From: Trachythela sp. YZ-2020
Taxonomy: Eukaryota; Cnidaria; Anthozoa; Malacalcyonacea; Clavulariidae
Direction of reading: 5' to 3'
DNA: 64,000 bases
Assembly (NCBI GenBank): GCA_016169945.1
Contig: JADLSH010000333.1
Coordinates: 992,001-1,056,000, forward strand
The translations under genes were made by a program, and so were the position numbers. Under the pieces are notes generated by a model. It saw only the letters and a list, made by a program, of their open reading frames with translations. It was not told the DNA's origin and ran no database searches. Positions 29,597-40,370 of this stretch are shown in pieces. Each line of letters starts with the position of its first letter. Position 1 is the stretch's first letter.

Positions 29597-30466
29597 CTCT
29601 TTCTGCACGGTAGCGTAGAATATCAACCGCCAACGGATGATGATTTTGAGCGCTTGTATCTTTGGCGCCCCTCACCCAAAACGAACGAAAATACCACCAA
29701 TCGATTCAGCAAACACACCTGTTCTTGGCTAATGCCAACCAAGTCGCTAAACACATTGTTTTACAGATCTCTGTGAGTTTTAACACCTTTGTAATCTGAT
29801 ATTTATTATTATCGTAAACTAATTATATATTCAGTACCTTTGGTCGATTATAACTTCTGTTTTAAGATCTTGATCTTCGCTAATACACCGTTTTATAGAT
29901 CTTTAAAAACAGTACATACTGACCAAGTTGCAAAGAAACACAATACAAATTGACAAAGTTACGGCGAAATTTGAAATGTAGCGTACGGGTCAAACCGGAA
30001 TTTCAGACACCCAGAGTACAATACCCTATATAAGATATTTTTGTCGGGACTGAAGCGCGTGGGCAAACCATATATAGTCAAACTACGGCAAGCGCATGCA
30101 TGCTGGAAAATTCCCGATAAATAAAAAAAAATTCAAAATAAATATTTCTAAAAGCCGTATCGAAGGCACGTTTTACAGTCTAAAGAGAAGTCTTTCAAGA
30201 TATTAAAGATATTAAAAGATATTAAAGATTGTTTGATTTGAACTGAAGTATGACTGGAGGTATGTTTGGGATTAAATTTTTAGTATTTTTGATTCTGCAA
30301 TGTTTAGTTTGCAAAATAGCCCACTGTTAAAAAGCTTATTTTGTAAGGATTCCAATGGTGTTAATTTCATTGCCAGGGGGTAAATATTTTGCAAAGGAGA
30401 TCGTACTTAAAGTGCTCTTGCGACAACTTGCGACAACATAATTAAAATGCGACTGTCCAGAAAGAG
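29597..30466. mobile_element. Non-autonomous TTAA element, piggyBac-type
   Basis: TTAA at 29593-29596 and 30467-30470 flanks ends CTCTTTCTGCACGGT and (reverse) CTCTTTCTGGACAGT. The first bases, CTCTTT, match the TIR of the complete piggyBac element at 12996-17697. It is 870 bp long with no coding capacity, consistent with a MITE mobilised by a piggyBac transposase. Confidence 0.7.
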
Positions 30467-30537
30467 TTAAGGTATTCCTGAAGTATATTAATGTTAATGG
30501 TATAATTAATACAGTCAAGTATTTATTTTTCTTTCAG

Positions 30538-30779
30538 ATATATTGGATGAGATTGAATTGCGTTTGTTTATTAATGAAACAGATGTATGTGGTAAAGTGC
30601 CACATGAGAATATAATTGCTATTTCAAATGGGCATTTCCGTGTGGCTGGGGAGTTGATGGCTGCTTCAATTGATTTTATGGCTCCTTGGGTGTATAACTA
30701 CATATCAGCTGGAATCGAGGGTGTTACAGTTGATCCAGAGAAAGTGGTAGACCAGCAATCCAGGGAACTAATTAACAGG
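30538..30779 (+). pseudogene. UBZ/HECT gene, HECT N-lobe exon
   Basis: Acceptor TTTCTTTCAG. The phase joins cleanly to the exon ending at 10051. It reads ILDEIELRLFINETDV...GHFRVAGELMAASI-DFMAPWVYNYISAGIEG...QQSRELINR and ends AGG/GTAGG. In relatives a QGGPAP-like segment lies between MAASI and the NF/DFM part; it is missing here, consistent with a short in-frame deletion. HECT N-lobes bind the E2 enzyme. Confidence 0.6.
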
Positions 30780-30835
30780 GTAGGATATTATAACTGGAGT
30801 GAAAAAGATGGTATATCCGGAATGGAAAGCTCACT

Positions 30836-31045
30836 TCCCTTGTGGTCGTTTGAGCACTCTGGCCCCAAGACACTTCACGCATATCTGGATGCGCATGTGT
30901 CTGAGTATTGTACCACATGCGCTTGGTGAGGGCAAGAGTATGGTGTATAAATACGAAGTCACTTGCATCTAGACTGCGTTACAAGCTGCACTGACAAGCC
31001 GTTGAACGGCGAAACATGCATGTCTGCAGATTTGACTATATATTA
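30836..31045 (+). repeat. Hammerhead-ribozyme repeat, copy 1 (core mutated)
   Basis: About 210 bp, nearly identical to the reverse complement of 52245-52455, from AAAGCTCACTTCCC to GATTTGACTATATA. A type I hammerhead lies at 30986-31029: stem I CTGCA/TGCAG, core CTGACAA, stem II GCCGT-TGA-ACGGC, GAAA, stem III CATG/CATG, cleavage triplet GTC. The conserved G at core position 8 is A (30996), so this copy should be inactive. Such ribozymes are known in Penelope-like elements and retrozymes. Confidence 0.75.
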
Positions 31046-31118
31046 ACGTGTAGGTTTAGGTCTACGAAATGCAAAGAGTGCTCAACAACGTATAGTTAGA
31101 GCAAATTATAGCTTTTCA

Positions 31119-31222
31119 CTTACCTCAAAACTTGTCTGCAACAGGCTGTTTCATCTGTAAAAGAATCATCAGGCATATTTTACAGATGAAACAGTCTGTT
31201 GCAGACAAGTTTTGAGGTAAGC
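31119..31222. repeat. Near-perfect long hairpin
   Basis: The left arm, starting TTACCTCAAAACTTGTCTGC, pairs with the right arm ending GCAGACAAGTTTTGAGGTAA over about 45 bp around a loop of about 13 nt. An AT dinucleotide-rich tract follows (31225-31290). Confidence 0.8.
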
Positions 31223-31229
31223 GAAAATA

Positions 31230-33149
31230 TAGATTATATATATTATATATTATAAATATATAATATATATATATATAACAATAATAATAGCGATTTCAAA
31301 CAAAGTATGAACGCATTTAATAGTTTGAAGAGTGTTCCATACCAAAATTAGTAGAGCTTTATAATTGTTTTGTTTGCTTAAAATAAGATAAAGTCGCAAC
31401 TCCGAGTTTCACGCTTTTCGCGATCCTCAGACGACAATATAATCACAGAGCAGAGATCATACAGATGTGGAACCGGCCGTCGTAAACACTTGGGAGACTT
31501 ACGTTTTTGTGTACCCACCTGATTTCAGGCGGCCGGGCAAAAAAAATCAACTGCGCATGCTCTACAAGTTCCCCCCATTCCAAGTTCCCAACATTCCCCA
31601 AGTTCCCAACATTTTGGGCTCTTTAAAGTTTCACAATGTTAAGGTTTTTCGCATTTTTATGCACTTCTAAAAAGTAAACTGCAGTTAAAAGCAGAGCTTC
31701 CTAATGGGGGCCCCTTGTAAGTCTCGTATGCAAATCCCGTATATGAAATTGCGCGCCCATTGGCTACATTTGAAATCTCCTTAGCAACGACAAAATTCAT
31801 TTTTTGAAAAAGTTTACGGCCCGTCTAAATTAAGCAAAATGTTAAGAAAACTTGCCCAAATTCAGTGAAAAACTATTCCTATGTGAGCAAAATTGTCTTT
31901 AATTTGATGTTTAAAGATGTGGAGTTGGTGTGAAGCAATGAAACTGCTTAGCGGAACTGGCATTTAATTTAAAAGGCGGGTGTTCTCACTCTGCAGTCTG
32001 GGTGTTTCTCACTTGGTTGGTCAACTTTTAAATAGACAAAAAAGGGAAACAAATAAATTATATCAGTTTTTAGCAGGTTTATTTTCAATATATATTAAAT
32101 ATTAACACATATTTAAAATTTTAAGACACAGGAGTGTTTTTTACTGAATTTTTGGGAGTTTTTCTTGTATTTTCCCCAGATTGTTCCCGTCCAACAGCCC
32201 ATAGACCCCTTTCGTGATGACGTCATATAACTACAACTACCAGAATTGTATCGCTTATTGAGTAATAACCTTGAAAAACATATACAATTGCCGCAAACGG
32301 CAACTGTGCTTGAGTATAACAATAATTCATGTTGTTTGACTGTTGCTTTAGTGCAAGGAGCCAAACAAGGGCCTTGACTGTTGAGTGTTATTTATCTTAG
32401 TCGACGTTTGTTTACGTTTTAAACGTATATGTTTGCCGCTACATTTATACATGTTTGTAAGTCCTGCCTACAATATTGTTCTAAAAGGATGCTAAGTTAG
32501 GTTTTTAATTTATACCAAATGTAGCATTTTTATTTCTTGATTTTACGCAGAATAGGATGTCAAGTGAAAGCTTTGTACACACATAATTTCGGTAGTAAAA
32601 AATGCTTAATTTGATCTCGAACTTCGCTTTTTATTTTTATAAACCAATATGAGAGTGATCTACCTACAAACAACATCAAAAGTGTATGCTCCGAAACCGA
32701 GCCTGTAGACTAACGCAACCGGACATGGCTAAATTAGTATATGAAAGGTGATTGTTGTGTCCGTTATTTCTGATTATTTATCTCTACTGACATTGCATGT
32801 ATACATATAAGAAAGTGCCAAGCTGCTCATGGGAAGATAATAAAATATTAGGTGTGCCAGCATGGGCTATTTGTCTTCCATACATAAAATCAGTATCAAT
32901 GTAAAAACTGAAACAAAGTTGCCTTTGTGATCAATCAATCTATTTCACATAAGTATTTTAATTAATGTTCTTTTTATTGTACACCTGGCGAGAACCTGCC
33001 TGATATGATTTCCACCTACATGGCAAATATTCCATGTAACTTTACACATTAGAAAAGTAAACGTTCACTTAACATTATGGAGAAATGTTTTTATTTAATA
33101 TATGTTTACATTGTAAAATACCGACATGTATATTTTTGTTTTCCTGTAG
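31230..33149. other. HECT-gene intron, no recognised features
   Basis: AT-rich sequence after the hairpin, including an alternating AT tract. A missing middle HECT exon would be expected here, but I could not find it. Confidence 0.4.
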
Positions 33150-33421
33150 ATCACTATGCATTAAAGCGTACCTGGCACCAAAAATTCCAATGCTTGACCA
33201 GTTATGCAAAGGGTTGCAAACACTTGGGGTACTGGATCTTGCTAGGAAGAACCAAACTCAAATGATAACTATCTTTACTCCAATTGGCAACAGTTTAATC
33301 ACAAACGATCAGTTATTAGACATTTTGTCGCCAAAGTACAGCGAAAGTACACAAATCAAAAAACTGGAAATTAACACGTTCAAAGCAATGTGTGACTTTA
33401 TTCAGGAACTTTATTTCCAAG
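33150..33421 (+). pseudogene. UBZ/HECT gene, exon linking the HECT lobes
   Basis: Acceptor TTCCTGTAG; frame SLCIKAYLAPKIPMLDQLCKGLQTLGVLDLARKNQ...TNDQLLDILSP...FIQELYFQ to donor CCAAG/GTTAGG. It is open throughout and matches the region between the N- and C-lobes in cnidarian HECT relatives as I remember them. The preceding exon is not found. Confidence 0.55.
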
Positions 33422-33600
33422 GTTAGGAACAATATTTATTGAAACTTAGCCAACTGTTGCTGACCATGTAAAGCCTTGTGCTCTATAGCTCATAACATGA
33501 TCATGTTTCTAAATTGAGTGTAACCTAAGGTTACCATGCTAAAAAGTATGTACTGTACAACTTTATTTTTAAAAACGTATTTTTCTTTTGCATCCTGTAG

Positions 33601-34310
33601 CAATACCGGACTGTGATTTAACTACAGGGTGTATAAAAAAAACTGCAAATACCATAATTTGTATGCACAAGATCATACATTAGAATTTCAATGGCTGTGC
33701 AAATAATTACGCTTCTGGGATTTGAAAATACGTTTCCCAGGGGTATCAAAACAAGCACACAAAGTGAATTAAACTTATGAGTTCGATTACGAATGACTGC
33801 TGTCGAGTTTTGAGTTTGGGCGTACTTTAAAACAAGAAATACTCTTTGCTCTGTTGTTAGCTGAGCCATTCGTAATCGAACTAATTTTAATTCACTTTGT
33901 GTGCTTATTTTGATAGTACTGCATGTGGAAACGTATTTTCAAATCCCAGAAGCGTAATTATTTGCACAGCCATTGAAATTCTAATGTATGATCTTGTGCA
34001 TACAAATTATGGTATTTGCAGTTTTTTCGATACACCCTGTATAGCGCATTTGCTGAAGTTCATCACTGGAGTGAAAAAGAGTCCTCCTTTGGAGTTCTCC
34101 AAGAAAATTGATGTTCATTTGCTCCATGGTTGCCAAGATGAATGCAAATGTCGTCCAACAGCCTCAACCTGTTTCTTATACGTCCGATTGCCGGTACACT
34201 ATCAAACATCTGAAGATATTACATTTGCTTGGTTGTCTGCTTTAAAGGATTCGGACTTGTGTGAGACAGCTTTCTTAGTCTTACTGCTTTCACGTTCATA
34301 CCGTTGTTGA
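33601..34310 (+). pseudogene. UBZ/HECT gene, catalytic C-lobe exon, split by a MITE
   Basis: Acceptor CATCCTGTAG; frame IPDCDLT, then a 415-bp MITE inserted in an ATA codon, then AHLLKFITGVKKSPPL...HLLHGCQDECKCRPTASTCFLYVRLPVHY... to a stop at 34308-34310. RPTASTC holds the HECT catalytic cysteine that receives ubiquitin. Removing the MITE and one TA restores the frame. An AATAAA-type signal follows near 34609. The C-terminal end (CETAFLVLLLSRSYRC) looks out of frame relative to relatives. Confidence 0.65.
33625..34039. mobile_element. Mariner/Tc1-type fold-back MITE with transposase N-terminus
   Basis: 415 bp flanked by TA (33623-33624 and 34040-34041). The ends CAGGGTGTATAAAAAAAACT and its complement form TIRs of about 170 bp. 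On the minus strand the middle encodes MAQLTTEQRVFLVLKYAQT, the helix-turn-helix opening (DUF4817-like) of ACAGGGTGT-type mariner transposases. It is an internal-deletion derivative with an extended palindrome. Confidence 0.8.
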
Positions 34311-34984
34311 TTTTGTTAGTTTTGCTTCAACAGTTGTTTTTTGTTAAAGAAGAAGAATTATAAAAGTATTTTCAGGCATAATATTCGTTTTATTGGAATT
34401 TGTCTATTTCCGAATGTGAAGTACCAGCAGGTACGCTTGCGTGAGTTAACTGGCTTCAAATGAAGTAAAGCCTGTTTTCTTGAGGGGTTTTTTCATGTAC
34501 TTCTCTCCTAAAGGCGAAAATTTTGCCTGGTTGTTGTGTTTGACCCAATATCATTTACATTTTTATTGAACAACTGTTATTGTTTTACCTTCTGTAATTT
34601 TATCGTCAATAAACGCTTATTACAGTTGTAGCTTTGTATGTACAGTGGTTTTCAGTTTCAAACAATGTGAAAAATGACTATACGTAAAGCAAGGTTTCCA
34701 TATGGTCATAATGGTCGTGAAGATGAGGCACGACAGTGATGGATTTATAGGGTGGGTGAACGTGGGTGCAAAAATGAAATATTTCCATAATCTTTCACAT
34801 AATCACAGCTCAGTTAATTTATTATTCCTAACTGCATTTTTTAATACCTATAAACCACGTAGAAACTCGTTTGTATTTTCTATTAATTTTATATTCTCAC
34901 TTTCCGGAAAGCAGGCTGAAACAACTGTTAGTTGTTTTGTTCTAAAGTGCGTTCCTTTGTGAGAACAACAACCACATTATGTAA
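34311..34984. other. 3' flank of the HECT gene
   Basis: Holds an AATAAA-type signal (about 34609) suited to the HECT gene. No other gene recognised. Confidence 0.4.
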
Positions 34985-35732
34985 CAAAGTGAGTAACCAT
35001 TTCCACTAATTGCAAGAATAAGTTGATACCATGGTTATTATCTTCTGCCAAGGGATCTATGGTTAATGTCAAAATAGTACGCTCTTCGTCAGCTAGTTGT
35101 ACTGTCGAGCGTGGAATGGCCACATGATTGTTTGTTTGAAGCTCGGGTAGCGGGCCATCATCAATTCCATACTGTTCAAAGTTGATGCCATTTTGATTTA
35201 AAGCGGTTTGAACAGCTCGCTGACATGAAGAGGCATGCTGGTAAAACCCATTGACCCATATTTGAATAGGGGATCTGCAATTTTCTGTTCTTACTGGATG
35301 GTTATTCCAGGCTAGGGTAAATTCATCTATGGAACGACTAATTCTAGGTAGATATATGTAATGTAATGCAAAGCATACAAATGAATTTCATTTAGTGGAT
35401 CTAAAATGCGATTCTCTTCCATAAAGTAAAAAAGGCTTTTGTAGTAGCGGACGAAAGCTTCCCTGACATCACGCCAGTAAGTACAGGATTGGAAGCTGTT
35501 CCATATCTGTTCAGCATCAACCTCGCCACATGGACATTTTCAGTGCCGTGATCACAACGTATTCGAATGGGTACTGAAAATCTTTGCATGGCATCTTGAA
35601 AAAGTATCAAAACAGTTGTTGCTTCGTTATTTGTAGCACATTTTAAGTATGTAATGCAACACAAATACCCATCAGTGGCACCATGTATGACTATTCTCCA
35701 TCTAACAAGCTTATGATGGCCATCAAGATGCC
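34985..35732 (-). pseudogene. Integrase-core DDE transposase, catalytic exon
   Basis: Frame HLDGHHKLVRWRIVIHGATDG...IRCDHGTENVHVARLML, then, in a shifted frame, YWRDVREAFVRYYKSLFYFMEEN...LHYIYLPRISRSIDEFTLAWNNHP, with the stop near 34994. The first Asp (HLDGHHK) and second Asp (CDHGTENV) are present. The HNQRIE-type motif carrying the catalytic Glu in relatives is gone at the shift near 35490. The family is an rve-type integrase transposase widespread in cnidarians and fish; I cannot assign a superfamily. Confidence 0.65.
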
Positions 35733-36499
35733 TAGTACATTTTAAATAAAAAAACATGAAAGTTCAGTTTGCAAATGAAAACTACATTAATTACTACATT
35801 TTCTACATAAAAATTACATTACAGTTGCACATAGACTTTCAACTATTAGTCACAGTCAAACCAGATGTTCTGTTTCGTGCAAGATGGCAATTATTGCACG
35901 TGGTTACATATAGTAACCAAGGTTTTACCAAAGCTAATATAAAAACCACACACAGCCTAGGCACAACTTATACCCTCAAGGCATCAGATATAGAGTGTCA
36001 AGCTAACACATAGCCAATTTTAATTTTCTTCCATGACAACTGCTGAATTATTTCAGTGTGACAAGGTGCGGACATTACTGAGTTGTCAGGTCCTGAATGG
36101 ACCTGTTCAAATGAAATCATACATGAATCCAAGAAACTCAAATAACTAATCTGTTTACAGTCTAGTAGGTAAGACGAAAAATATTCAATATGAAAACACC
36201 AGCCCGCTTACTGGTATGAAAACAAACAACCGAATTTCGCTTTTTGCCGTTCAATTAAACAGTTTACTTAGTTGTATGTAAGTTATATTGTAATTGCATC
36301 TCGGCAAGCTGGATGAAAAACTGCATATGAACGCCCAGAAATTTATTGTGTCTCTGTAAGTGGGATCATATAACAGGCCCTAAAATGGTTTAACAGTTAG
36401 AAAATTTTGACATTCTGATTAGTGTAAAATAACCTACTCCTTTATATGCACATAAGTCAGTACAACAACAATTAGATTTTCATAGATTGATTTCATAAC

Positions 36500-36979
36500 T
36501 TACCATAAACTGTTAGGACCAGGTACTCTGTAGACCCTCCTTTCAATCCGCAACCTTTGCCTGCGCCTTCTTCGTATAGGATCGACCCTCATAAGCGACT
36601 CTCGAATTCTCCATCTCTGTATCTTAATCCCTCTAGCACGAAGTGCTCCTCGAACCATTACTTCCCCAGAATTAGGGGACAACTGGATAATTGAAGCAAC
36701 AAATTCGTCAACCTCATGATCTTCCAATTGATTATACTCTACTTCATTTCCAATCCCCAATGCTAATCGGCATCTGTATAATGTGATTCTAGATATTCCA
36801 ATCATTTGTAAACCTTCAGTCTGTGGTTTTGACACCACAAAACAAGGTCTACCTGGCGTACCCGTTCGCTCCTGTCCGCAGTGGAAGCTATTATCTTGTT
36901 CACGTTCCTCTATCCACCTCAAGCACTCGCTGTACCTTATAACTAAATTGTCATAAATTTCCAGCAGTCGGAGTAGCAA
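36500..36979 (-). pseudogene. Integrase-core DDE transposase, DNA-binding exon
   Basis: Frame QERTGTPGRPCFVVSKPQTEGLQMIGISRITLYRCRLALGI...LSPNSGEVMVRGALRARGIKIQRWRIRESLMRVDP...VYRVPGPNSLW ending at donor TTATG/GTAAG. It has two helix-turn-helix segments, as in IS3/Tc3-like DNA-binding domains, then the PNSLW that joins directly to HLDGHHK in the next exon. Confidence 0.65.
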
Positions 36980-37009
36980 ATATCAACACATACATCCCAA
37001 TTACGGGAT

Positions 37010-37216
37010 TCAAAAACGTTGATAAATAAATAACAAAATCCCCGAAGAGCATCTCTTTGCAGTGTTCAGCAAGCGATCAGCAATTTCCAGATTATCGGTT
37101 AACAGCTGTGATTGCAGCTCTTCGAATTGCCCCATCAGTTCCGCAAGAAACTCGAGGAACTCATTTCGAAGACGTTGCACGTCTATTTCGTCCGTCATAT
37201 TTCCTTTAAAACTCAC
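37010..37216 (-). pseudogene. Integrase-core DDE transposase, first exon
   Basis: MSFKGNMTDEIDVQRLRNEFLEFL...LLNTAKRC, a helical N-terminus as usual in this family. It runs into a stop before the next exon; the exact splice site is unclear. Confidence 0.45.
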
Positions 37217-37379
37217 ATAAAAGACTCAAGTTGAACAAAGTCAAACATTGACCGCCATTTTAAATATTTCCTATTTGTGATTTCCCGCCAAATGTATTGC
37301 GCAATATGCACATCCGCGAACAGGTACCTTAAGCCCTAATTTGCAGGCACATGGGCACAAAGTTTCAAAATTTGTGAAG

Positions 37380-37640
37380 ATTGAAGAAGTATCAAAATTT
37401 GTGTGATGTTTTACATTTGTAATGAAGTATTATATTTGTGATGAAGTTTTATATTAGTGATCACAAGTTTTATACCTGTAACATGAAGTTGTTATATCAT
37501 TGCAAAAAAGTATTATATTTGCGATTAAGTTTTATATTTGCACATGGAAGTTTTATATTAGTGATCATAAGTTGTATAAATGTGACACGAAGTATTATAA
37601 TTGCAAAGAAGTATTATATTTACGACAGAAGTATTATTGA
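37380..37640. repeat. AT-rich minisatellite
   Basis: Many degenerate units of about 18-20 bp of the type GAAGTATTATATTTGTGAT, in head-to-tail order, just upstream of the DDE transposase gene. Confidence 0.8.
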
Positions 37641-37744
37641 AACAATCGGCATTCCATATCCTGCTGCAGTAAAAATACACCAAACCTCCCCGTTTATTAT
37701 GTTGTTGTTGTTTCTGGTTGTATCTGATGGTGCAATGGATTGGG

Positions 37745-38335
37745 AGAGTTCTTCAAGTCAAGTCAAGTCAATTTATTTTGCCACACATAAAGTAAATACA
37801 AAAAATATAAATATAATAATTATAGTATTAAGGCAAGGAAGCCCAAATGAAACCAAGAGGCTTATGAGTTTTGGGCTACCTTATTATAATCCGATAAAAC
37901 CGGAATCAGAAAGTATTAAGTATGAATTTATTTACAACAATGTGGTTTTTACGCTTACATATCGAAAAGATAAACTTTTAATTTTTTCTTAAAACAGGAA
38001 ACAGATGGAGCATCATAAATATTCTTACTAATAGAATTAGAAAACTTCACACCTTGATAAATAATGGAGAACTGCTTAATATTAGTTCTACAGAAAGGGA
38101 CATAATACAATTTCGAATTACGTGTATTATAATTATGAACTTGATTAACACAACAAAAAAAATTATCAAAATTAGCCGGTAGCATTCTTTTGTGGAATAA
38201 AAACATAAATTTACCTAAGTGGAATAAATATATCTTCTGAAATGGGAGAAGTCCAAGATCATTAAACATGGGCTCAGTATGAGCATTGTATACGGCCTTA
38301 TTTATAATCCTAACAACACGCTTCTGTAATAACAC
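37745..38335 (-). mobile_element. 5'-truncated LINE 3' end
   Basis: On the minus strand: KRVVRIINKAVYNAHTEPMF...VNQVHNYNTRNSKLYYVPFCRTNIKQFS...FKKKLKVYLFD, the C-terminus of a CR1/L2-like reverse transcriptase, then about 200 bp of 3' UTR ending in a (GACTT)n tail at 37753-37770. It is a different family from the copy at 13100, which has an (ATTG)n tail. Confidence 0.75.
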
Positions 38336-40370
38336 AATACATAAAAATTATTGGCTATTGAAATTGGATCTGAACAATTAATTATAAATGTAGATGGGAG
38401 TTTACTTGTTTGTTTACGTTTATTGATAATTTCATTCAAGATATTCCACGTTTTTTTACTGCTCATAATATAAACGCTTGGCTAATCGCAAAGAGCTCAA
38501 ATATCGCTTATATAAACTATTTTTTTTCTTAATTGAATATAATATACCCTTAGAAAGCCAGGGTTTACTAATCTTGGACCTCCCACTTTTAATTTTCTTA
38601 AGAGGAAAACAATTGATATGTTTTACTAAATTCATTAAAAAAACATGGCGTTGTCACACAATTTAATTGGGGAATTAGTTAACAGTGTTCTTCAACTCTG
38701 TTCACTAATTCCCCAATTAAATTGTGACGACGCCATGTTTTTCCCCCCCAAATGTTTGAGCTAGTTGAAGTACTGGCTAATGTTGGCAATACCGCTGACC
38801 ATGTGTAACAATGCATGTTAATTAGAAACGTCTGAACATATTAAGTAACCAAAAATGACACAGCATTCGTAGATATCTCTAACATAGATTGAAAAAATGT
38901 TATTATTGATATTATAATAACCTCACAGAGTGACATACGCTTTTGCAAATCCACAAATGAAAATATGAACGTACCCGTTCAAAGCACTTCAAAAGTGTCC
39001 TTTTTTTCAGCCATTCAACTCCTTGTTTATCTTGTTTTGAAGACTCTATTTATCGGTATGTTTTTCCAATAGCCCGAGTATTAAAAATAATTTTTGATGC
39101 ATAAACAAAATCTTTATCTGTAAATGGTTGTCCATATCACAGATTATTGACATACAGATGTCTCACTTCTATACCCAGTTGTATATTTTTTTGGCAGCCA
39201 TGTTCTTAGCAAGTGCTGTAAAGAGAGGCATGCACCCCCCCATAAAAATTTCAAGATGGCGGCTTTGATTTCAGCCTTTTCAGGAAGTAGAAAGCAATCG
39301 AGACGCTTTTTTATTCTCTTGATTAAGGTTTATTGTTACCGAATGATTTATTACAACTTCAAATAATGAGTGCGCATAAGATAAAAGTTAAAGGAAATCT
39401 TAATTTTTTTTTTATCCTCGTGGGAGTGGAGAGCATAATAATATAACAATTCATACTCAATTACTTTAGTCATATTAAAAACACCATGTTTGCTACAGGG
39501 TCAATGATATACTTCATAAGTATGGAAAATAAATTTATGCAAGACAAAGTTAGAAGTTATAAAACTGAAAGACTAAATGGAATCTAAAAGAATTGAAACA
39601 AAAAGCAATGTAAATTTTATAACATGATCAAACTTGTTTTGGACCCTGTGTATATTTAGGTAGCAGGTAACACTGCCTGAGAGAAGTATATAGATATGGA
39701 AAACAGTCGATAAAGAACACAGATAATTTATTACCCACATAATAGCCGAAGTCATATTAGAGGTGAGAAACTTGTGTCAGACAGGGGTGGGGTGGGCATG
39801 GAGTACACCCCCCCCCCCCCTCGTCGGGGAAAAATTGCTCTTTCGTCTCAAATAATCTGTCTGGTAACGAGTGTGACAATTATATTTTGCCGCAAAATAA
39901 CCTTAAATCACAGGAAATAGCGTTTCAGAGACTCAAAATTCAAAAATTGTCTCTGGGGAGCATGCCGCCCAGGTTGACTGCCTCTAAGTACTTAGCCCCC
40001 TAGAATCCCTGGCACCGCCCCTGGACAGAAAGGTTTTCTCTTGAACCCCGTCTGAATATAAATATGAATTTAAGACAATTCGAATTCAATTCGAGACGAA
40101 TTTCCCATCTAACTTTCCCAAAGCTTTTTATTCATTTGAATAATTTCACCCATATAAAGAAAAGCATTTTACATTTGTAGTAATCTATTAAATATTTTAC
40201 ATTTGGGCTAGGGGCCTACTAGAAACCCTGACAGGCTTTTTACTTAAGACCCCTAGTTAATATATGATTTTAATTATAAACTGTATAAACAAGTTAAAAG
40301 AATAAAGTTCAAGTTAACAATAAAATGATTCTTTAGATATAACAAACGTGTGGTGCCAGTGTGGGTAGAG
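38336..40370. other. No gene recognised; long hairpin and poly-C tract
   Basis: AT-rich. Contains a long palindrome (38637-38743) and a poly-C tract at 39809-39822. Short open frames have no recognisable domain. Confidence 0.5.
38637..38743. repeat. Long hairpin (fold-back repeat)
   Basis: The left arm AAACATGGCGTTGTCACACA... pairs over about 45 bp with the right arm ...GTGACGACGCCATGTTT around an 11-nt loop. The arm contains TTTAATTGGGGAATTAGT. Confidence 0.85.

Noticed and set aside
30543..30929. Taking the HECT exon open frame through to 30929 as coding
   Set aside because: After the donor at 30780 the frame runs into the hammerhead repeat; the last 50 codons are repeat sequence.
33618..34310. 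Apparent mirrored protein-coding frames on both strands
   Set aside because: The mirror results from the palindromic arms of the mariner-type MITE; only the HECT tail after 34041 and the MITE's short transposase start are meaningful.
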